This document shows, piece after piece, positions 35,716 through 45,842 of a stretch of DNA of 64,000 nt. Below the pieces are notes generated by a model, which saw only the letters and a list, made by a program, of their open reading frames with translations, had not been told where the DNA came from and did not search any database. Each line of letters opens with the position of its first letter. Positions within the stretch are counted from its first letter, which is position 1. The stretch is from Methanobacteriaceae archaeon (GTDB taxonomy: Archaea > Methanobacteriota > Methanobacteria > Methanobacteriales > Methanobacteriaceae). The stretch is taken from contig JAQXTL010000006.1 in the NCBI GenBank assembly GCA_029219465.1, positions 55,286 to 119,285 on the forward strand. Reading direction: 5' to 3'. A program made the translations under genes and the position numbers.

Positions 35716-36999
35716 TCATTCTTTTTTCTCATTTTTATCTTGAATAATATGATCTTGTTTTATTAATACTCTTGTATCAGAAGGTACGTCATCATATAAT
35801 AAAACTCCAGAACCAATAGTAGCATTATGACCTACTTTCACACCAGGTGAGAAACTGGAGTTGATTCCGGTTTTAACAGAGTCTCCAATGATTGAACCGA
35901 ATTTACGTCTTCCACTGTCAATCATTTTGTCTTTAATTTTTGTTTTGACGGATTTATTGTCAAAACGTAAGTTTGCAATGTTGGTTCCTGCTGCAATATT
36001 ACAGTTAGAACCAATTACAGAATCTCCAACATAGCTTAAGTGGCTGACATTGGTATTTTCCATAATTATTGAGTTTTTGATTTCAACAGCATTTCCAACA
36101 TGCACATTGTCACCAAAGTAAGAATTACCACGGATATAAGAATTAGGACCTATATCACAGTTTTTACCAATGTAAACATTACCTACGATGTATACACCAG
36201 CTCTAATTACACTGCCTTCGTCCAAGAAGATTTCTCCGTGAATATGAGCTCCTTCTTCAATTTCACCTTTAATTTCAGTTTTAAGGTTTTTAATTAGCTC
36301 TTCATTAACTTCAATTAATTCCCATGGGCGACCAACATCAATCCAGTCTTTATCAGTCTTGTGACCCATTACATTTTTACCATCTTCAATTTGCATGGTT
36401 AATGAATCAGTAATTTCATATTCGCCTCTTTGGGAAACTTCAGTTTTCTCAATTTTATCAAATATGTCTTCATTAAAGATGTAGATTCCTGCATTTACCA
36501 AATTACTTGGTGCTTCTTCTTTTTTAGGCTTTTCTACAATACTTTTAATATGACCTTCATCAATTTCTACAACACCAAATGCAGATGGATCTTCAACTTC
36601 AGTTAAAAGCATCAATGTATCTGGTTTTAAATCATCGTATTTATTGATAAAATCACTGATAATTTCATCATCTAAGATAATATCTCCGTTTAAAACAATT
36701 AAACTATCTTCGATGAAATCTTTTCCGTAGGAGATTGCATCAGCAGTACCTAAGAAATCTTTTTGCCTTTTATAAGTGATATTAACACCAAATTCACTAC
36801 CGTCACCGAAATAGTTTCTAACCATTTCTTCTTTGTAGCGAACAATAAGCAAAATATCTGTAATGCCGTTTTCTCTTAATGATTCTATGTTATATTGCAT
36901 AATCGGTTTTCCAGCAACCGGCAACATAGTTTTGGGCTTGGTAAGTGTTAATGGTCTCATTCTGGACCCTTCACCAGCACATAAAATAATTGCTTTCAA
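35716..36999 (-). CDS. GlmU-like bifunctional sugar-1-phosphate nucleotidylyltransferase/acetyltransferase
   Basis: A 427-residue two-domain enzyme. The N-terminal nucleotidyltransferase starts MKAIILCAGEGSRMRPLTLT with KPMLP-like KPKTMLPVAGKPI and NGDIILDDEI. From about residue 245 a left-handed beta-helix acetyltransferase domain follows (GAHIHGEIFLDEGSVIRAGV onwards). Archaeal homologues make UDP-GlcNAc from GlcN-1-P. Its upstream neighbour is glmM, giving consecutive steps. 136 nt separate it from glmM, with a terminator-like hairpin in between, so it may have its own promoter. Confidence 0.9.
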   Translation of the reverse strand: MKAIILCAGEGSRMRPLTLTKPKTMLPVAGKPIMQYNIESLRENGITDILLIVRYKEEMVRNYFGDGSEFGVNITYKRQKDFLGTADAISYGKDFIEDSLIVLNGDIILDDEIISDFINKYDDLKPDTLMLLTEVEDPSAFGVVEIDEGHIKSIVEKPKKEEAPSNLVNAGIYIFNEDIFDKIEKTEVSQRGEYEITDSLTMQIEDGKNVMGHKTDKDWIDVGRPWELIEVNEELIKNLKTEIKGEIEEGAHIHGEIFLDEGSVIRAGVYIVGNVYIGKNCDIGPNSYIRGNSYFGDNVHVGNAVEIKNSIIMENTNVSHLSYVGDSVIGSNCNIAAGTNIANLRFDNKSVKTKIKDKMIDSGRRKFGSIIGDSVKTGINSSFSPGVKVGHNATIGSGVLLYDDVPSDTRVLIKQDHIIQDKNEKKE

Positions 37000-37083
37000 A
37001 TTATTACCCCCTAAAATTTTTTCAATATTATGATTTATATTTAACTTGTTCCTTATTAATTAAGTTTTGCTAAAATAAGCTAA

Positions 37084-37138
37084 TTATAGGGAAAAATAAA
37101 GAAAAAAAGAAAAAGAGTTTGAAGAAAAGATTTCTTCA
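37084..37138 (-). terminator. Hairpin plus U-rich tract at the end of glmM
   Basis: On the minus strand TGAAGAAA - TCT - TTTCTTCA (37138 to 37120), whose first bases are the glmM stop, followed by CTCTTTTTCTTTTTTTCTTTATTTTT down to about 37084. This resembles a bacterial intrinsic terminator and would separate glmM from glmU. Confidence 0.55.
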
Positions 37139-38473
37139 TAAGTTTTCAGTAATGATTTTTGCACAAATATCTTTAATTTCTTCTGCTCTTTTTGCATCAC
37201 GAGATTCTAAAGTTATTCTAATGTAGTCTTCAGTTCCGGAAGGTCTTACAAGTACCCAACTGTCATCTGCAAAGGTTAATCTAACTCCGTCAAGAGGGTT
37301 TACTTCAACAATATCGTCAAATGCAGAGGTAAGTAATTCTTCCATGTTTTCCATTACTTTAATTTTAGCTTCACTAGAACAGGTTATTTTCTCACGGATA
37401 TTCGGATAGGATGGAATTGAATCTAATAATTCAGATAATTTACCGTCTCTTGAGACGATTTCAGCCATTCTTAAACCTGAAAGGATTCCGTCTGGACACA
37501 TACAAAAGTCTGGGTGTAACCATGTTCCAGAAGGTTCTCCACCAAAGCTTGCATCTTTTTCAATGATTGCTTCAGCAACGTTTACATCACCTACAGGAGT
37601 TCTAATGACATCTCCTTTTACAGATTCGTCCATACATAAACCTGCATCAACGGTTGTTACAATATCTCCGTCAAATTCTTTTGAAATTAATGCTAAAAGT
37701 GAGTCGAATGGTGAAACATTACCTTTTTCATCAACAGTAATCATTCTGTCTGCATCACCGTCGTGAGCAATTCCCAAATCTGCTCCAATAGCCACTACAG
37801 TTTTCATTAAGGTTTGTAGGTTTTCTTCATTAGGTTCTGGGTTTCTTCCAGGGAAAAATCCGTCCGGTTGAGAGTTAAGGGTTGTAACTTCACATCCTGC
37901 TTTTCTAAATACTAAAGGTGATATTTCGCTTCCAGCACCGGATGCACAGTCAATTACAACTTTTAAACCTTTTTTAATATCAACCATGTCAACTAAATCA
38001 TCGACGTATTCACCTTTGATTTCGTTGTTAACACTTAATTTACCTACTTTGTCCCATGTTACTGAGATATAATCTTTATTTGCATATATTTCTTCAATAG
38101 CTGCTTCCTGTTTAGAAGTATATGCCATTCCGTTTTTATTCCATAATTTGATTCCGTTATATGGGGACGGATTGTGGGATGCAGTTAACATTATACCTGC
38201 ATCTGCATTGAGTTTTTCAGTAGCATAACCAACTAATGGAGTTGGAACCATACCAATTTTTATAACGTTAATACCACTTTCAAGTAAACCTGCACAAATT
38301 GCCTGATCAAGCATGTGGTTGGTTGTTCTTGTATCATAACCTAAAACAACGCTTCCAGAATTGCCTAAATAGTAAGCTAAGGATTTTCCAACATTTAATG
38401 CAAGTTCACAGGTTACTTCCAAGCCAACTTTTCCTCTAATTCCAGAGGTTCCAAATAGTTTTTTAGCCACCAT
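37136..38473 (-). CDS. glmM: Phosphoglucosamine mutase, paralogue 2
   Basis: A 445-residue phosphohexomutase interconverting GlcN-6-P and GlcN-1-P. Ser loop: LTASHNPSPYNG near residue 97. Metal loop: AHDGDADRM. Sugar loop: FGGEPSGTWL. Phosphate loop: VRPSGTEDYIRI. The start MVAKKLFGTSGIRGKVG is typical of GlmM. It sits between apgM (8 nt) and the glmU-like gene, supporting a UDP-GlcNAc role for pseudomurein and glycans. Confidence 0.9.
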   Translation of the reverse strand: MVAKKLFGTSGIRGKVGLEVTCELALNVGKSLAYYLGNSGSVVLGYDTRTTNHMLDQAICAGLLESGINVIKIGMVPTPLVGYATEKLNADAGIMLTASHNPSPYNGIKLWNKNGMAYTSKQEAAIEEIYANKDYISVTWDKVGKLSVNNEIKGEYVDDLVDMVDIKKGLKVVIDCASGAGSEISPLVFRKAGCEVTTLNSQPDGFFPGRNPEPNEENLQTLMKTVVAIGADLGIAHDGDADRMITVDEKGNVSPFDSLLALISKEFDGDIVTTVDAGLCMDESVKGDVIRTPVGDVNVAEAIIEKDASFGGEPSGTWLHPDFCMCPDGILSGLRMAEIVSRDGKLSELLDSIPSYPNIREKITCSSEAKIKVMENMEELLTSAFDDIVEVNPLDGVRLTFADDSWVLVRPSGTEDYIRITLESRDAKRAEEIKDICAKIITENL

Positions 38474-38481
38474 GATATCAC

Positions 38482-39720
38482 CTATGCACCGAATTTATGA
38501 GCATAATTCATTAAATCCATCATAATATTCATTACATCTGCGCCTCTGATTCTGTTAAGTCCTCCTTTAGCACAAGCTACTTCTGAGAATTCTTTAACGT
38601 CATCTACTCTTACTTCAGGACCTCTGATAAGAACAGGTACAGGGTCTCCTGAGTGGTTCATTACTGAAATAGGAGTTGAGTGATCAGCAGTTAAGTAAAT
38701 ATATACATCTTCAAGTTTCATTAATTCACTCATAATAACTCTGTCGACTTTTTCTATGAATTCTTTTTTCTCTTTAGTTTGACCGTCGTGGCCTGCTTCA
38801 TCTGCTCCGTCGATGTTTACTAAAAAGAAGTCATGTTCAGAGTTTTTAACTTGATCTACAATAGTATCACGAATGTTTTCAAGGTTGGTATCGATTCCAC
38901 CAGTTACATCTTCCATTTCGATGATGTCCATTCCTGCAAATCTTCCAATACCCATAATGAGTCCGGTTTCTGCAATACATGCTGCGTTTACGCCGTATTT
39001 TTCGTTGATTGATTCAACAACAGGAACTTCTCCTGCACCACGAGGAATTACGATGTTTGCTGGAGGTTCGCCTTCTTCAATTCTTTTTAAGTTAACTGGA
39101 TGGTCTTTAACCATTTCGTAGGTTTTAACTACTAATTTATTTAAGATATCTGCAGTTTTTTTAGCTTCAGGAGTGTCGTCTAAAGGTTTTACTTGTTTAG
39201 GTTTGTTTCCTTCTACTTTAGGATCAGCGTCACTTACTTTTCCTGAAAGTCCTTCTCCTCTTAAAACCAATACTGCTCTGTGACCAGTTGATTCTTTGAA
39301 TATTACTTTGATTTCAGGATAGTCTTCTAAAACCATTTTGTTTAATTCTTCAACGATTTCTTTGGTACCTTCTTTGATTCTTCCAGCACGTCTGTCAGTT
39401 ACAATTAAATCATCATCTGTGGTTGAGAAATTACATCTAAATGCAATATCGCCAGGAAGAACATCTACGCCTACACCATTTGCTTCAAATGGACCTCTTC
39501 CAGTATATACTTCATATGGATTGTAACCTAAGATTGAAAGGTGTGCTGTGTCACTTCCAGGAATAATTCCAGGAGCAATTGAATCCATAATACCAGTAAT
39601 TCCTTCTTCAGCCATTTTATCCATATTAGGAGTGTTAGCTGCTTCTAAAGGAGTTTTATTACCTAATTCTTTAATAGGACGGTCACCCATACCATCCATG
39701 ATTAAAATAAGTCCTTTCAT
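38482..39720 (-). CDS. apgM: 2,3-bisphosphoglycerate-independent phosphoglycerate mutase, archaeal type
   Basis: A 412-residue alkaline-phosphatase-superfamily mutase of the lower glycolysis/gluconeogenesis path. Seen: [14 protein letters not shown] with the metal Asp at the start, [13 protein letters not shown] with the catalytic Ser, [13 protein letters not shown] and LTADHSTP near the end. The ATG at 39720 has GGTGAT 5-10 nt upstream; a GTG 9 nt earlier overlaps that site and is rejected. First of the apgM-glmM run. Confidence 0.94.
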   Translation of the reverse strand: MKGLILIMDGMGDRPIKELGNKTPLEAANTPNMDKMAEEGITGIMDSIAPGIIPGSDTAHLSILGYNPYEVYTGRGPFEANGVGVDVLPGDIAFRCNFSTTDDDLIVTDRRAGRIKEGTKEIVEELNKMVLEDYPEIKVIFKESTGHRAVLVLRGEGLSGKVSDADPKVEGNKPKQVKPLDDTPEAKKTADILNKLVVKTYEMVKDHPVNLKRIEEGEPPANIVIPRGAGEVPVVESINEKYGVNAACIAETGLIMGIGRFAGMDIIEMEDVTGGIDTNLENIRDTIVDQVKNSEHDFFLVNIDGADEAGHDGQTKEKKEFIEKVDRVIMSELMKLEDVYIYLTADHSTPISVMNHSGDPVPVLIRGPEVRVDDVKEFSEVACAKGGLNRIRGADVMNIMMDLMNYAHKFGA

Positions 39721-39790
39721 AAATATCACCTATAATTCATACTATAGTAATTTTTATTTTTAATAAGTTAAATAATTATTTAAAAAAAAG

Positions 39791-40486
39791 TTAAATTAAT
39801 AAAATTCCAACAATAGCTCCAAAGATTGTTGCAAGTAAGTTAACATGCTCATTTGTAATCCAGCCCCTATTTTCAAAAAGAGCACCTAAAATACTGTCAC
39901 CAAAACAACCAATAGTTCCGGAAACTAAAGCAACAACGATTGATGAAACCGGATTTGGAACTATACCTAAGAAATAAGCTGCAATACCAATAACAACTGC
40001 ACCAGCCATACCTGATACGGTACCTAAAACTGAAACTGCACCATTTGTTCCAGGATCTACTTTTTGTAAGGTAGTAATTAAGCGAGGATGAGCATCTAAA
40101 ACACCTATTTCAGAAGCTAAGGTATCTGTAGTTGCTGTTGAAATAGCTCCAATAAATCCCCCTACCAAAGGAGAGTAAAAGCCTCCAAATGCTGCCATAA
40201 AACAAGCCACAACACCATTGGAAATAACATTTTTAGAAGTCCTTCTTCCTTCAAATTCTCCTAAAGATAATTTATATTTTCTAGAGAATTTAGTAGCAAC
40301 CAAAGACATGACGAGAAATATAACAATTAACAACAACCAGTTGGCTCCTGCTGAAAAAATAATCACAATGCCCATAAGGACCATTACAAGAGAACCAAAT
40401 AAATCCAATGATTGTCTATTGTATGTAATGAAACCTAAAACAAATAGAAGTATTACATATGCCCAGTTAATCATTAACCCATCCAT
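39791..40486 (-). CDS. DUF92 family membrane protein
   Basis: A 231-residue polytopic membrane protein with about six helices and the DUF92 core: RRTSKNVISNGVVACFMAAF, STATTDTLASEIGVL, and VDPGTNGAVSVLGTVSGMAG. Some plant/cyanobacterial members are phytol kinases; in archaea the substrate is not settled, and polyprenol phosphorylation is one possibility. Downstream of rps3ae on the same strand after about 100 nt. Confidence 0.82.
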   Translation of the reverse strand: MDGLMINWAYVILLFVLGFITYNRQSLDLFGSLVMVLMGIVIIFSAGANWLLLIVIFLVMSLVATKFSRKYKLSLGEFEGRRTSKNVISNGVVACFMAAFGGFYSPLVGGFIGAISTATTDTLASEIGVLDAHPRLITTLQKVDPGTNGAVSVLGTVSGMAGAVVIGIAAYFLGIVPNPVSSIVVALVSGTIGCFGDSILGALFENRGWITNEHVNLLATIFGAIVGILLI

Positions 40487-40587
40487 TTTATCACAATAAT
40501 ATGTATTGTTTAAAATTCTATAAATAGGTTACTTAAATTTAATGAAAAAAATTAGTTAAAATAAAAAAAGAGAAATGAAAAGTAATC

Positions 40588-41169
40588 CTATTTGATTACT
40601 TTACTTTTGATAATTTCCACTCTTTTAAGTGGGTAGATTTTTTTAGCGTTGTGATAAATTTCAGAAGCTAATTTACCGGTTACAACACTTTTTATTAAAT
40701 CATCGAAAGATTTTTCAGCTGCTGCTTCAACGAGTAAATCTTCGATAACTTTTCTCATGTATCTTTGTTGGGAAGATTTAGCTCTTCTTACAGTTACAGC
40801 GAGAACTTGAAGTTTTACTTTACGTCCATCTTTAGTAGTTGCGATGGTAGAAGCATCGATTCTGGAAGTTCCTCTTCTAATCATACTTCTTACGTAATCA
40901 GTAGTGGTTTTGTGTCCGGTGAATTTAGTGTTTGCAACTTCACCTGCAACGTTATCAATTTCAAATCTGAGTTTGATGTATTGTTTTGAGAAGTCTCCGG
41001 TTAATTCTCTCATAGTAACTTCTACTCCTCTACCAATGAGAAGTTCTGGATCTTTTGCTGGAGTTTCTCCGATTTCTTTATCTTCAAAGTTCACTGGGGT
41101 TTTAATAGTATACCAGGATTTTTCTTTCCATGTATCACGTACTCTACGTCTTGCTTTTGCTTTTGCCAT
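40588..41169 (-). CDS. rps3ae: 30S ribosomal protein S3Ae (eS1)
   Basis: A 193-residue archaeal/eukaryotic small-subunit protein. Seen: RDTWKEKSWYTIKTPVNFED at the N-terminus, IGRGVEVTMRELTGDFSKQ, and KVIEDLLVEAAAEKSFDDL. Full length. A TATA-like tract (minus-sense ACTATATAATATAT, about 41186-41200) is close to the ATG, so the mRNA leader must be short or absent. Confidence 0.97.
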   Translation of the reverse strand: MAKAKARRRVRDTWKEKSWYTIKTPVNFEDKEIGETPAKDPELLIGRGVEVTMRELTGDFSKQYIKLRFEIDNVAGEVANTKFTGHKTTTDYVRSMIRRGTSRIDASTIATTKDGRKVKLQVLAVTVRRAKSSQQRYMRKVIEDLLVEAAAEKSFDDLIKSVVTGKLASEIYHNAKKIYPLKRVEIIKSKVIK

Positions 41170-41486
41170 TATATCGACCGTTTTTAATTATATATTATAT
41201 AGTAATTTAGCGTTACGCCATTAAAATTTTATGAATAGTCTTTAAATTAAGTTTAACACTTAAACTAAATTGTAAAATAGGTTTCCAATAATTATACATT
41301 TACAATCATTAATTCGACTATTATGATATATTCTCTGCTTAATTTAAGAGAATACAGTTAATTAAGTTTTAATTTATAAAATCCGCCCATAAAGGTTGTT
41401 ATTAGTTATTTTTTTCATAATATATAAAGATTTTTGAAATTGTAAAAATAAGTTAAATTTTTTATAAAAATTAAAAATAAATAATA
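41170..41486. other. Intergenic region between rps3ae and the Rpn-type gene with two inverted repeats
   Basis: 317 bp without a gene. AGTTTAA-CAC-TTAAACT (41250-41266) is a perfect 7-3-7 palindrome about 80 bp upstream of rps3ae, a possible operator. TATTCTCT (41329-41336) and AGAGAATA (41347-41354) form a perfect 8-bp stem with a 10-nt loop and may end the transcript arriving from the Rpn-type gene. The left end carries the rps3ae promoter. Confidence 0.5.
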
Positions 41487-42236
41487 TTATAAATTATTTA
41501 TTTCATCGATAGACAAGCCAGTTACTTTGCTAATCTCCTCAATTGAATACCCACCATCCAAAAGATTTTTAGCTATTTTACGAGTAGCTTTAGCCTTACC
41601 ATGTTTAATTCCTATTTTTTCTCTTTCATTTTTGGGTAAAAATTTATCTGCAAACATATATTGAATATTTGTAATATTTTCTTTTTGTTCGAACGAAATT
41701 GAGTTTATACCAAATACAATATCAAAAGCATCACTAATAACATCAAAATGACGACGATTACTTCCAAACAACAAAATTAAAGATAGATTACAACAATCCA
41801 ATGAATTAATCCCAATATTATTTTCTATTTTATTATAAATATTACTTAAAATTTTATCTGCATCATGTTGTTTAAACAAAAACCATTTTGGAAAAAAGTC
41901 AGTTGATTGCATTAAATTGTCAATATGTTCTCTAGACAAATCCATTCCAGAGTATACAATCAAAGATTTCACAGTTTTGTTTGTATTATACTGTAGTGCA
42001 GCCGAATAATATTTAATCATATTCATAGTACTTTTTTCAGGAACTGATGTTTGAAATTCAATATTCAATAGAGTACCATCATCTAAAAGATAAATCACAT
42101 CATCTTGAAATTGTTTAGAATACAATCCCTTAACTTCACTACCCATACCAATTAATTGAGAAAATCCTTTAATATTTTTTCGAGCAACCTCTCTTAAAAT
42201 ATCAACATCATCTTTTAACTCCCTATACATACCCAT
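41487..42236 (-). CDS. Rpn-family (recombination-promoting nuclease / PD-(D/E)XK transposase-like) protein
   Basis: A 249-residue protein of the Rpn/YhgA-like group. The nuclease-type core is visible: DDVIYLLDDGTLLNIEFQTS (D, then E-x-Q) near residues 45-62, followed by NMIKYYSAALQYNTNKTVKS, LIVYSG. The C-terminus ends in a helix-turn-helix-like GYSIEEISKVTGLSIDEINN. Such genes are often accessory and multicopy. GTG 42239, ATG 42236 and ATG 42230 are all possible starts; none has a strong ribosome site. Confidence 0.78.
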   Translation of the reverse strand: MGMYRELKDDVDILREVARKNIKGFSQLIGMGSEVKGLYSKQFQDDVIYLLDDGTLLNIEFQTSVPEKSTMNMIKYYSAALQYNTNKTVKSLIVYSGMDLSREHIDNLMQSTDFFPKWFLFKQHDADKILSNIYNKIENNIGINSLDCCNLSLILLFGSNRRHFDVISDAFDIVFGINSISFEQKENITNIQYMFADKFLPKNEREKIGIKHGKAKATRKIAKNLLDGGYSIEEISKVTGLSIDEINNL

Positions 42237-42357
42237 CACTAGTTAAGTAAATATTATGAAGTTATTTTATTAATTAAAGTACTTAAAATACTTAGTTTTT
42301 AAAATAAAAGAATTGTAATCAATTAAAAAAATTGTTTTAAAATAAAAAAAGAGAAAA

Positions 42358-42681
42358 TTAGTTATGCATGAAGTTATAATGATCAATGTATCTTTGCAAT
42401 ACTTCATCAATTGTACCTTCATCCATTACAAGTTTTATACCAACTTCGTTAGCTAAAACCTTGGTTTTAAATCCATATTGAACAGAAATCAAAACATCAC
42501 AGTCACTGCAAGCTTTAATAACTATATTTCCCTGATGTTTTGAGTTATCATCGATTTCAATATCTCTTTTTTCAACGAATTTAACATTATCGTCCACATA
42601 ATCATATATGCAGACAGATTTTGCTTTTCCAAGATGTAAATCAACATTTACACCATCAGAAGATACAACTGCTAATCGCAT
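42358..42681 (-). CDS. NifX/NifB-associated FeMo-cofactor-type domain protein
   Basis: A 107-residue stand-alone domain of the dinitrogenase iron-molybdenum cofactor biosynthesis family (NifX/NafY/VnfX type). Seen: MRLAVVSSDGVNVDLHLGKA at the start, NIVIKACSDCDVLISVQYGF with two Cys, and a C-terminal helix. Methanogens without nitrogenase also have such proteins, so it probably handles an iron or Fe-S species. 10 nt downstream of the phosphorylase gene. Confidence 0.82.
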   Translation of the reverse strand: MRLAVVSSDGVNVDLHLGKAKSVCIYDYVDDNVKFVEKRDIEIDDNSKHQGNIVIKACSDCDVLISVQYGFKTKVLANEVGIKLVMDEGTIDEVLQRYIDHYNFMHN

Positions 42682-42691
42682 AATTTAACCT

Positions 42692-43450
42692 CTATACTTC
42701 AGCACCATCTAATGCGTGGCGACATGCACACTCAGGTGCGTCTTCAGCATTTTTAATAAAGTTATAAATCAATTCAAGTAATTCTGATTCTTTTTGACTA
42801 ACCATTTCAAATACTTCATCGATGGTTAATATGTCATCAGAAATACCTGCAGCATAATTGGATACTATACAAATTGAGTTATAGCAGATTCCTCTTTCAC
42901 GAGCAAGGCTAACTTCAGGAACTCCAGTCATTCCCACTAAATCTCCTCCAAGCATTTTAAACATTTTAATTTCAGCCGGAGTTTCAAAACGTGGTCCTTC
43001 TGTACATACGTAGGTTCCACCTAAAATTACATCACCGGATTTTGCCAAAATATCTCTTAATGTTGGACAATATGGTTCGGTAACATCAATGTGAACTACT
43101 TTGTCTTCATAGAAGGTTTTTGCTCTGTTTTGTGAGAAATCTAAAAAGTCATCAGGAATTACAAAGGTTCCAGGACCCATATCAGTATTCATTGATCCAA
43201 CAGAGTTAGTAGCTATTATTTGAGTAACACCCACATTTTTTAAAGCATCAATGTTTGCTCTGTAATTGATTTTGTGTGGTGGGATTGAGTGACCTGCTGC
43301 ATGGCGAGGAATAAAAGCAACAGTTTTGGAAAATATTTCCAAAATAGAGACTGTTACTTGCCCATAATCAGTTTCAACTATTTTTTCAACACATGAATCT
43401 GCTTTTTGGGTAATTTCGTATACTCCACTACCACCGATAATTCCAATCAT
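42692..43450 (-). CDS. Methylthioadenosine/methylthioinosine phosphorylase family (PNP family 2)
   Basis: A 252-residue purine nucleoside phosphorylase-type enzyme. Seen: IGIIGGSGVYEI at the N-terminus, FIPRHAAGHSIPPHKINYRA (phosphate binding), ATNSVGSMN, EGPRFETPAEIKM and MTGVPEVSLAREKG-like MTGVPEVSLARERGICYNSI. In methanogens MTA is deaminated first and methylthioinosine is the likely substrate. The last residues (DAPECACRHALDG) are Cys-rich. Follows rtcB by 4 nt. Confidence 0.88.
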   Translation of the reverse strand: MIGIIGGSGVYEITQKADSCVEKIVETDYGQVTVSILEIFSKTVAFIPRHAAGHSIPPHKINYRANIDALKNVGVTQIIATNSVGSMNTDMGPGTFVIPDDFLDFSQNRAKTFYEDKVVHIDVTEPYCPTLRDILAKSGDVILGGTYVCTEGPRFETPAEIKMFKMLGGDLVGMTGVPEVSLARERGICYNSICIVSNYAAGISDDILTIDEVFEMVSQKESELLELIYNFIKNAEDAPECACRHALDGAEV

Positions 43451-43454
43451 ATAA

Positions 43455-44903
43455 TCATCCTTTGCAGACTGAAAGTGGTTTAACTTTAGCTACGAGTTTA
43501 GCAATACCAGTTTCGTCAGATACTCTAACTACGCTGTCAACATCTTTATAAGCACCAGGAGCTTCTTCTGCAATTACAGTTTTACTGGTAGCTTTGATTT
43601 TGATACCTTTTGCTGCTAAATCGTCAGTAATTTCATCAGGATCATAGTCTTTTTTAGCTTTGGATCTTGAGAGAACTCTTCCAGCACCGTGAGCGGTTGA
43701 ACCGAATGTTTCTTCCATTGCTACATCTGTTCCGCATAAAACGTATGATGCAGTTCCCATTGTTCCAGGGATTAATACTGGCTGACCGACAGCTCTATAT
43801 TTTTCAGGAACTTCTTCTCTTCCAGGTCCGAATGCACGGGTTGCACCTTTTCTGTGGACTAATACTTCTTCTTCACGGTTGTAGACTTTATGAGTTTCCA
43901 TTTTTGCAATGTTATGAGCAACATCGTAGACAATATCCATTTCCATATCTTTTGCGGATTTTCCTAAGACTTCTTCAAAGGTTTCACGAACCCAGTGAGT
44001 CATCATTTGTCTGTTTGCCCATGCATAATTAGCTGCCGCAGCCATAGCTTGGATATAATCTTGTGCTTCTTTTGAGTCAAGTGGTGCGCATGCTAATTGT
44101 CTGTCATCAATATTAACTTTGTATTTTTTATAAGCTTTATCCATCACTCTTAAGTAGTCAGAACATACTTGGTGACCGCATCCTCTGGAACCTGAGTGAA
44201 TCATAACTACAATCATTCCTTTTTCAAGGCCAAAGACTTTTGCTACTTCTTCATTGTAGATTTCATCAACAACTTGGACTTCTAAGAAGTGGTTACCTGA
44301 ACCAAGAGAACCTAATTGTGGAATTCCTCTTTTTTTAGCTTTTTCAGATACAATGCTTGAGTTTGCATCAACCATTCTTCCGTTTTCTTCTAAAACATCC
44401 AAATCTTCAGGCCACCCATATCCATTATCAACAGCCCATTGTGCACCATAGTCAAGTACATCGTTGATTTCGTCTTCTTCTAGTCTTATTTTACCTTTAC
44501 TTCCAACACCAGAAGGAATGTTTTTGAATAATTTTTCTGTAAGCTCATCTAAGCTGTCCTCGATATCTTCAACTTTTAAATTGGATTTGATTAATCTAAC
44601 TCCACAGTTAATGTCAAATCCTACTCCACCAGGTGATACAATACCATTTCTTAAGGAAAATGCTGCTACACCACCAATTGGAAATCCGTAACCAAAGTGG
44701 ATATCAGGAAGCCCAATAGAATATCTTTGAACTCCAGGAAGACAAGCTACATTAACGATTTGTTCAATAGCTCCATCTTCAAGTTCATCGAAGTATTCAT
44801 CAGCAATATAAAATCTTCCAGAAGCTCTCATTTTTTTATTAAAAGATCCTGGAATCTCATAAACATTGTCTCTAACTTTTTTAATTTCATCTTTAATACT
44901 CAT
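43455..44903 (-). CDS. rtcB: RNA-splicing ligase RtcB
   Basis: A 482-residue GTP/Mn-dependent ligase joining 2',3'-cyclic phosphate and 5'-OH ends in tRNA splicing. Seen: [14 protein letters not shown] with metal Cys, [28 protein letters not shown], and the guanylation-site region [13 protein letters not shown]. The length excludes an intein, which interrupts some archaeal rtcB genes. The ATG at 44903 is preferred over GTG 44912. Its cofactor archease is two genes upstream on the same strand (45341-45754). Confidence 0.96.
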   Translation of the reverse strand: MSIKDEIKKVRDNVYEIPGSFNKKMRASGRFYIADEYFDELEDGAIEQIVNVACLPGVQRYSIGLPDIHFGYGFPIGGVAAFSLRNGIVSPGGVGFDINCGVRLIKSNLKVEDIEDSLDELTEKLFKNIPSGVGSKGKIRLEEDEINDVLDYGAQWAVDNGYGWPEDLDVLEENGRMVDANSSIVSEKAKKRGIPQLGSLGSGNHFLEVQVVDEIYNEEVAKVFGLEKGMIVVMIHSGSRGCGHQVCSDYLRVMDKAYKKYKVNIDDRQLACAPLDSKEAQDYIQAMAAAANYAWANRQMMTHWVRETFEEVLGKSAKDMEMDIVYDVAHNIAKMETHKVYNREEEVLVHRKGATRAFGPGREEVPEKYRAVGQPVLIPGTMGTASYVLCGTDVAMEETFGSTAHGAGRVLSRSKAKKDYDPDEITDDLAAKGIKIKATSKTVIAEEAPGAYKDVDSVVRVSDETGIAKLVAKVKPLSVCKG

Positions 44904-44986
44904 AAAAATCACAAAATTATTATGTTTTAATGTTTGTTTACAATATTATAAATAAAGTTTGCTTAAATTTAAAAAAAGTAAATTAA

Positions 44987-45307
44987 TTATTTTCTAAATA
45001 ATGAAGAAATTCCTGCAACAAGTAAAAAGATTGCACTTATTACATTAATGTATTCTGAACCTACAATTACAAACATTGTTGCAATTATAAATCCAATACC
45101 TGCAGTTTCATTATTCTTTTTAACATAGAAACTGGATATAATTCCTAAAAATGAAGCAGCAATAGCTACAAATCCTAAAAACGGAGTTGGAATATTGCCA
45201 AGTGCTCCTAAAAATAATAACATGGAACCGGAAAATAATCCTATAACCGATCCTACAATACCAAGCACCATTTCAAAATTTCTTGATACAATCCTAGTCC
45301 TTTTCAT
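44987..45307 (-). CDS. Small DUF4064-like membrane protein
   Basis: A 106-residue protein with three to four hydrophobic segments (MVLGIVGSVIGLFSGSMLLF, LGFVAIAASFLGIISSFY, IGFIIATMFVIVGSEYINVI, SAIFLLVAGISSL). The N-terminus is basic (MKRTRIVSRNFE), suggesting cytoplasmic-in orientation. It lies between archease and rtcB with 33- and 83-nt gaps. Function unknown; small tetraspan proteins like this occur in several copies in Methanobacteriales. Confidence 0.65.
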   Translation of the reverse strand: MKRTRIVSRNFEMVLGIVGSVIGLFSGSMLLFLGALGNIPTPFLGFVAIAASFLGIISSFYVKKNNETAGIGFIIATMFVIVGSEYINVISAIFLLVAGISSLFRK

Positions 45308-45340
45308 AATAGATAATATATTTTCATATTATTTATAGTA

Positions 45341-45754
45341 TTATAAGTCAACAATAGCCCGGAGTTTTGCTGGTGTTGAATCTGAAACTTCCATCTTATG
45401 GAAGGTTATTGCTTTTATTTCTGAGTTTCTTGTGTGTTTATCCCAGTTAATTTCTTCTCCTTTTATTGTAGCTTTTAAAGAGAAGTTATCACCAATTTCA
45501 ACACTAAATTCACTAAATAACATAAATTCAATTTCATGATAAAATAGAAGTTCTTCAAGATAATCATATAACATAGATACATTATCTTCTGAGGCTATTT
45601 CAAATGATATTTCTTTTGTTGGTTCAATATCATTAGTATCAGATATTATATTAAAAATAGCTAATCCTGCATTTTCAAAAGCTTCGTTTAAATCTTTTCC
45701 ATATGCTTTAAAGCCAATGTCAGCAGTTACTTCAAAATATTCGAATTTTTCCAT
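45341..45754 (-). CDS. Archease (RtcB activator)
   Basis: A 137-residue archease that helps guanylate RtcB and allows multiple turnovers. Seen: YFEVTADIGFKAYGKDLNEA (the TADxG-type metal-binding start), FENAGLAIFNII, LYDYLEELLFYHEIEFMLF, IKAITFHKMEV. The neighbourhood with rtcB (two genes downstream, same strand) supports the role. Normal length. Confidence 0.93.
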   Translation of the reverse strand: MEKFEYFEVTADIGFKAYGKDLNEAFENAGLAIFNIISDTNDIEPTKEISFEIASEDNVSMLYDYLEELLFYHEIEFMLFSEFSVEIGDNFSLKATIKGEEINWDKHTRNSEIKAITFHKMEVSDSTPAKLRAIVDL

Positions 45755-45842
45755 GATTTTACCTCAAAAATATTACTTTTCAAATGCTCTCTTACTCTTT
45801 TTTTATATTAGTTATTTAACAATCTTAAATATAGTGATTAAC

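Noticed and set aside
42358..42681. Evidence of a nitrogenase cluster
   Set aside because: Only a stand-alone NifX-type domain; no nif genes nearby.
43455..44903. Intein in rtcB
   Set aside because: The protein is 482 residues and the motifs follow each other without a large insertion.
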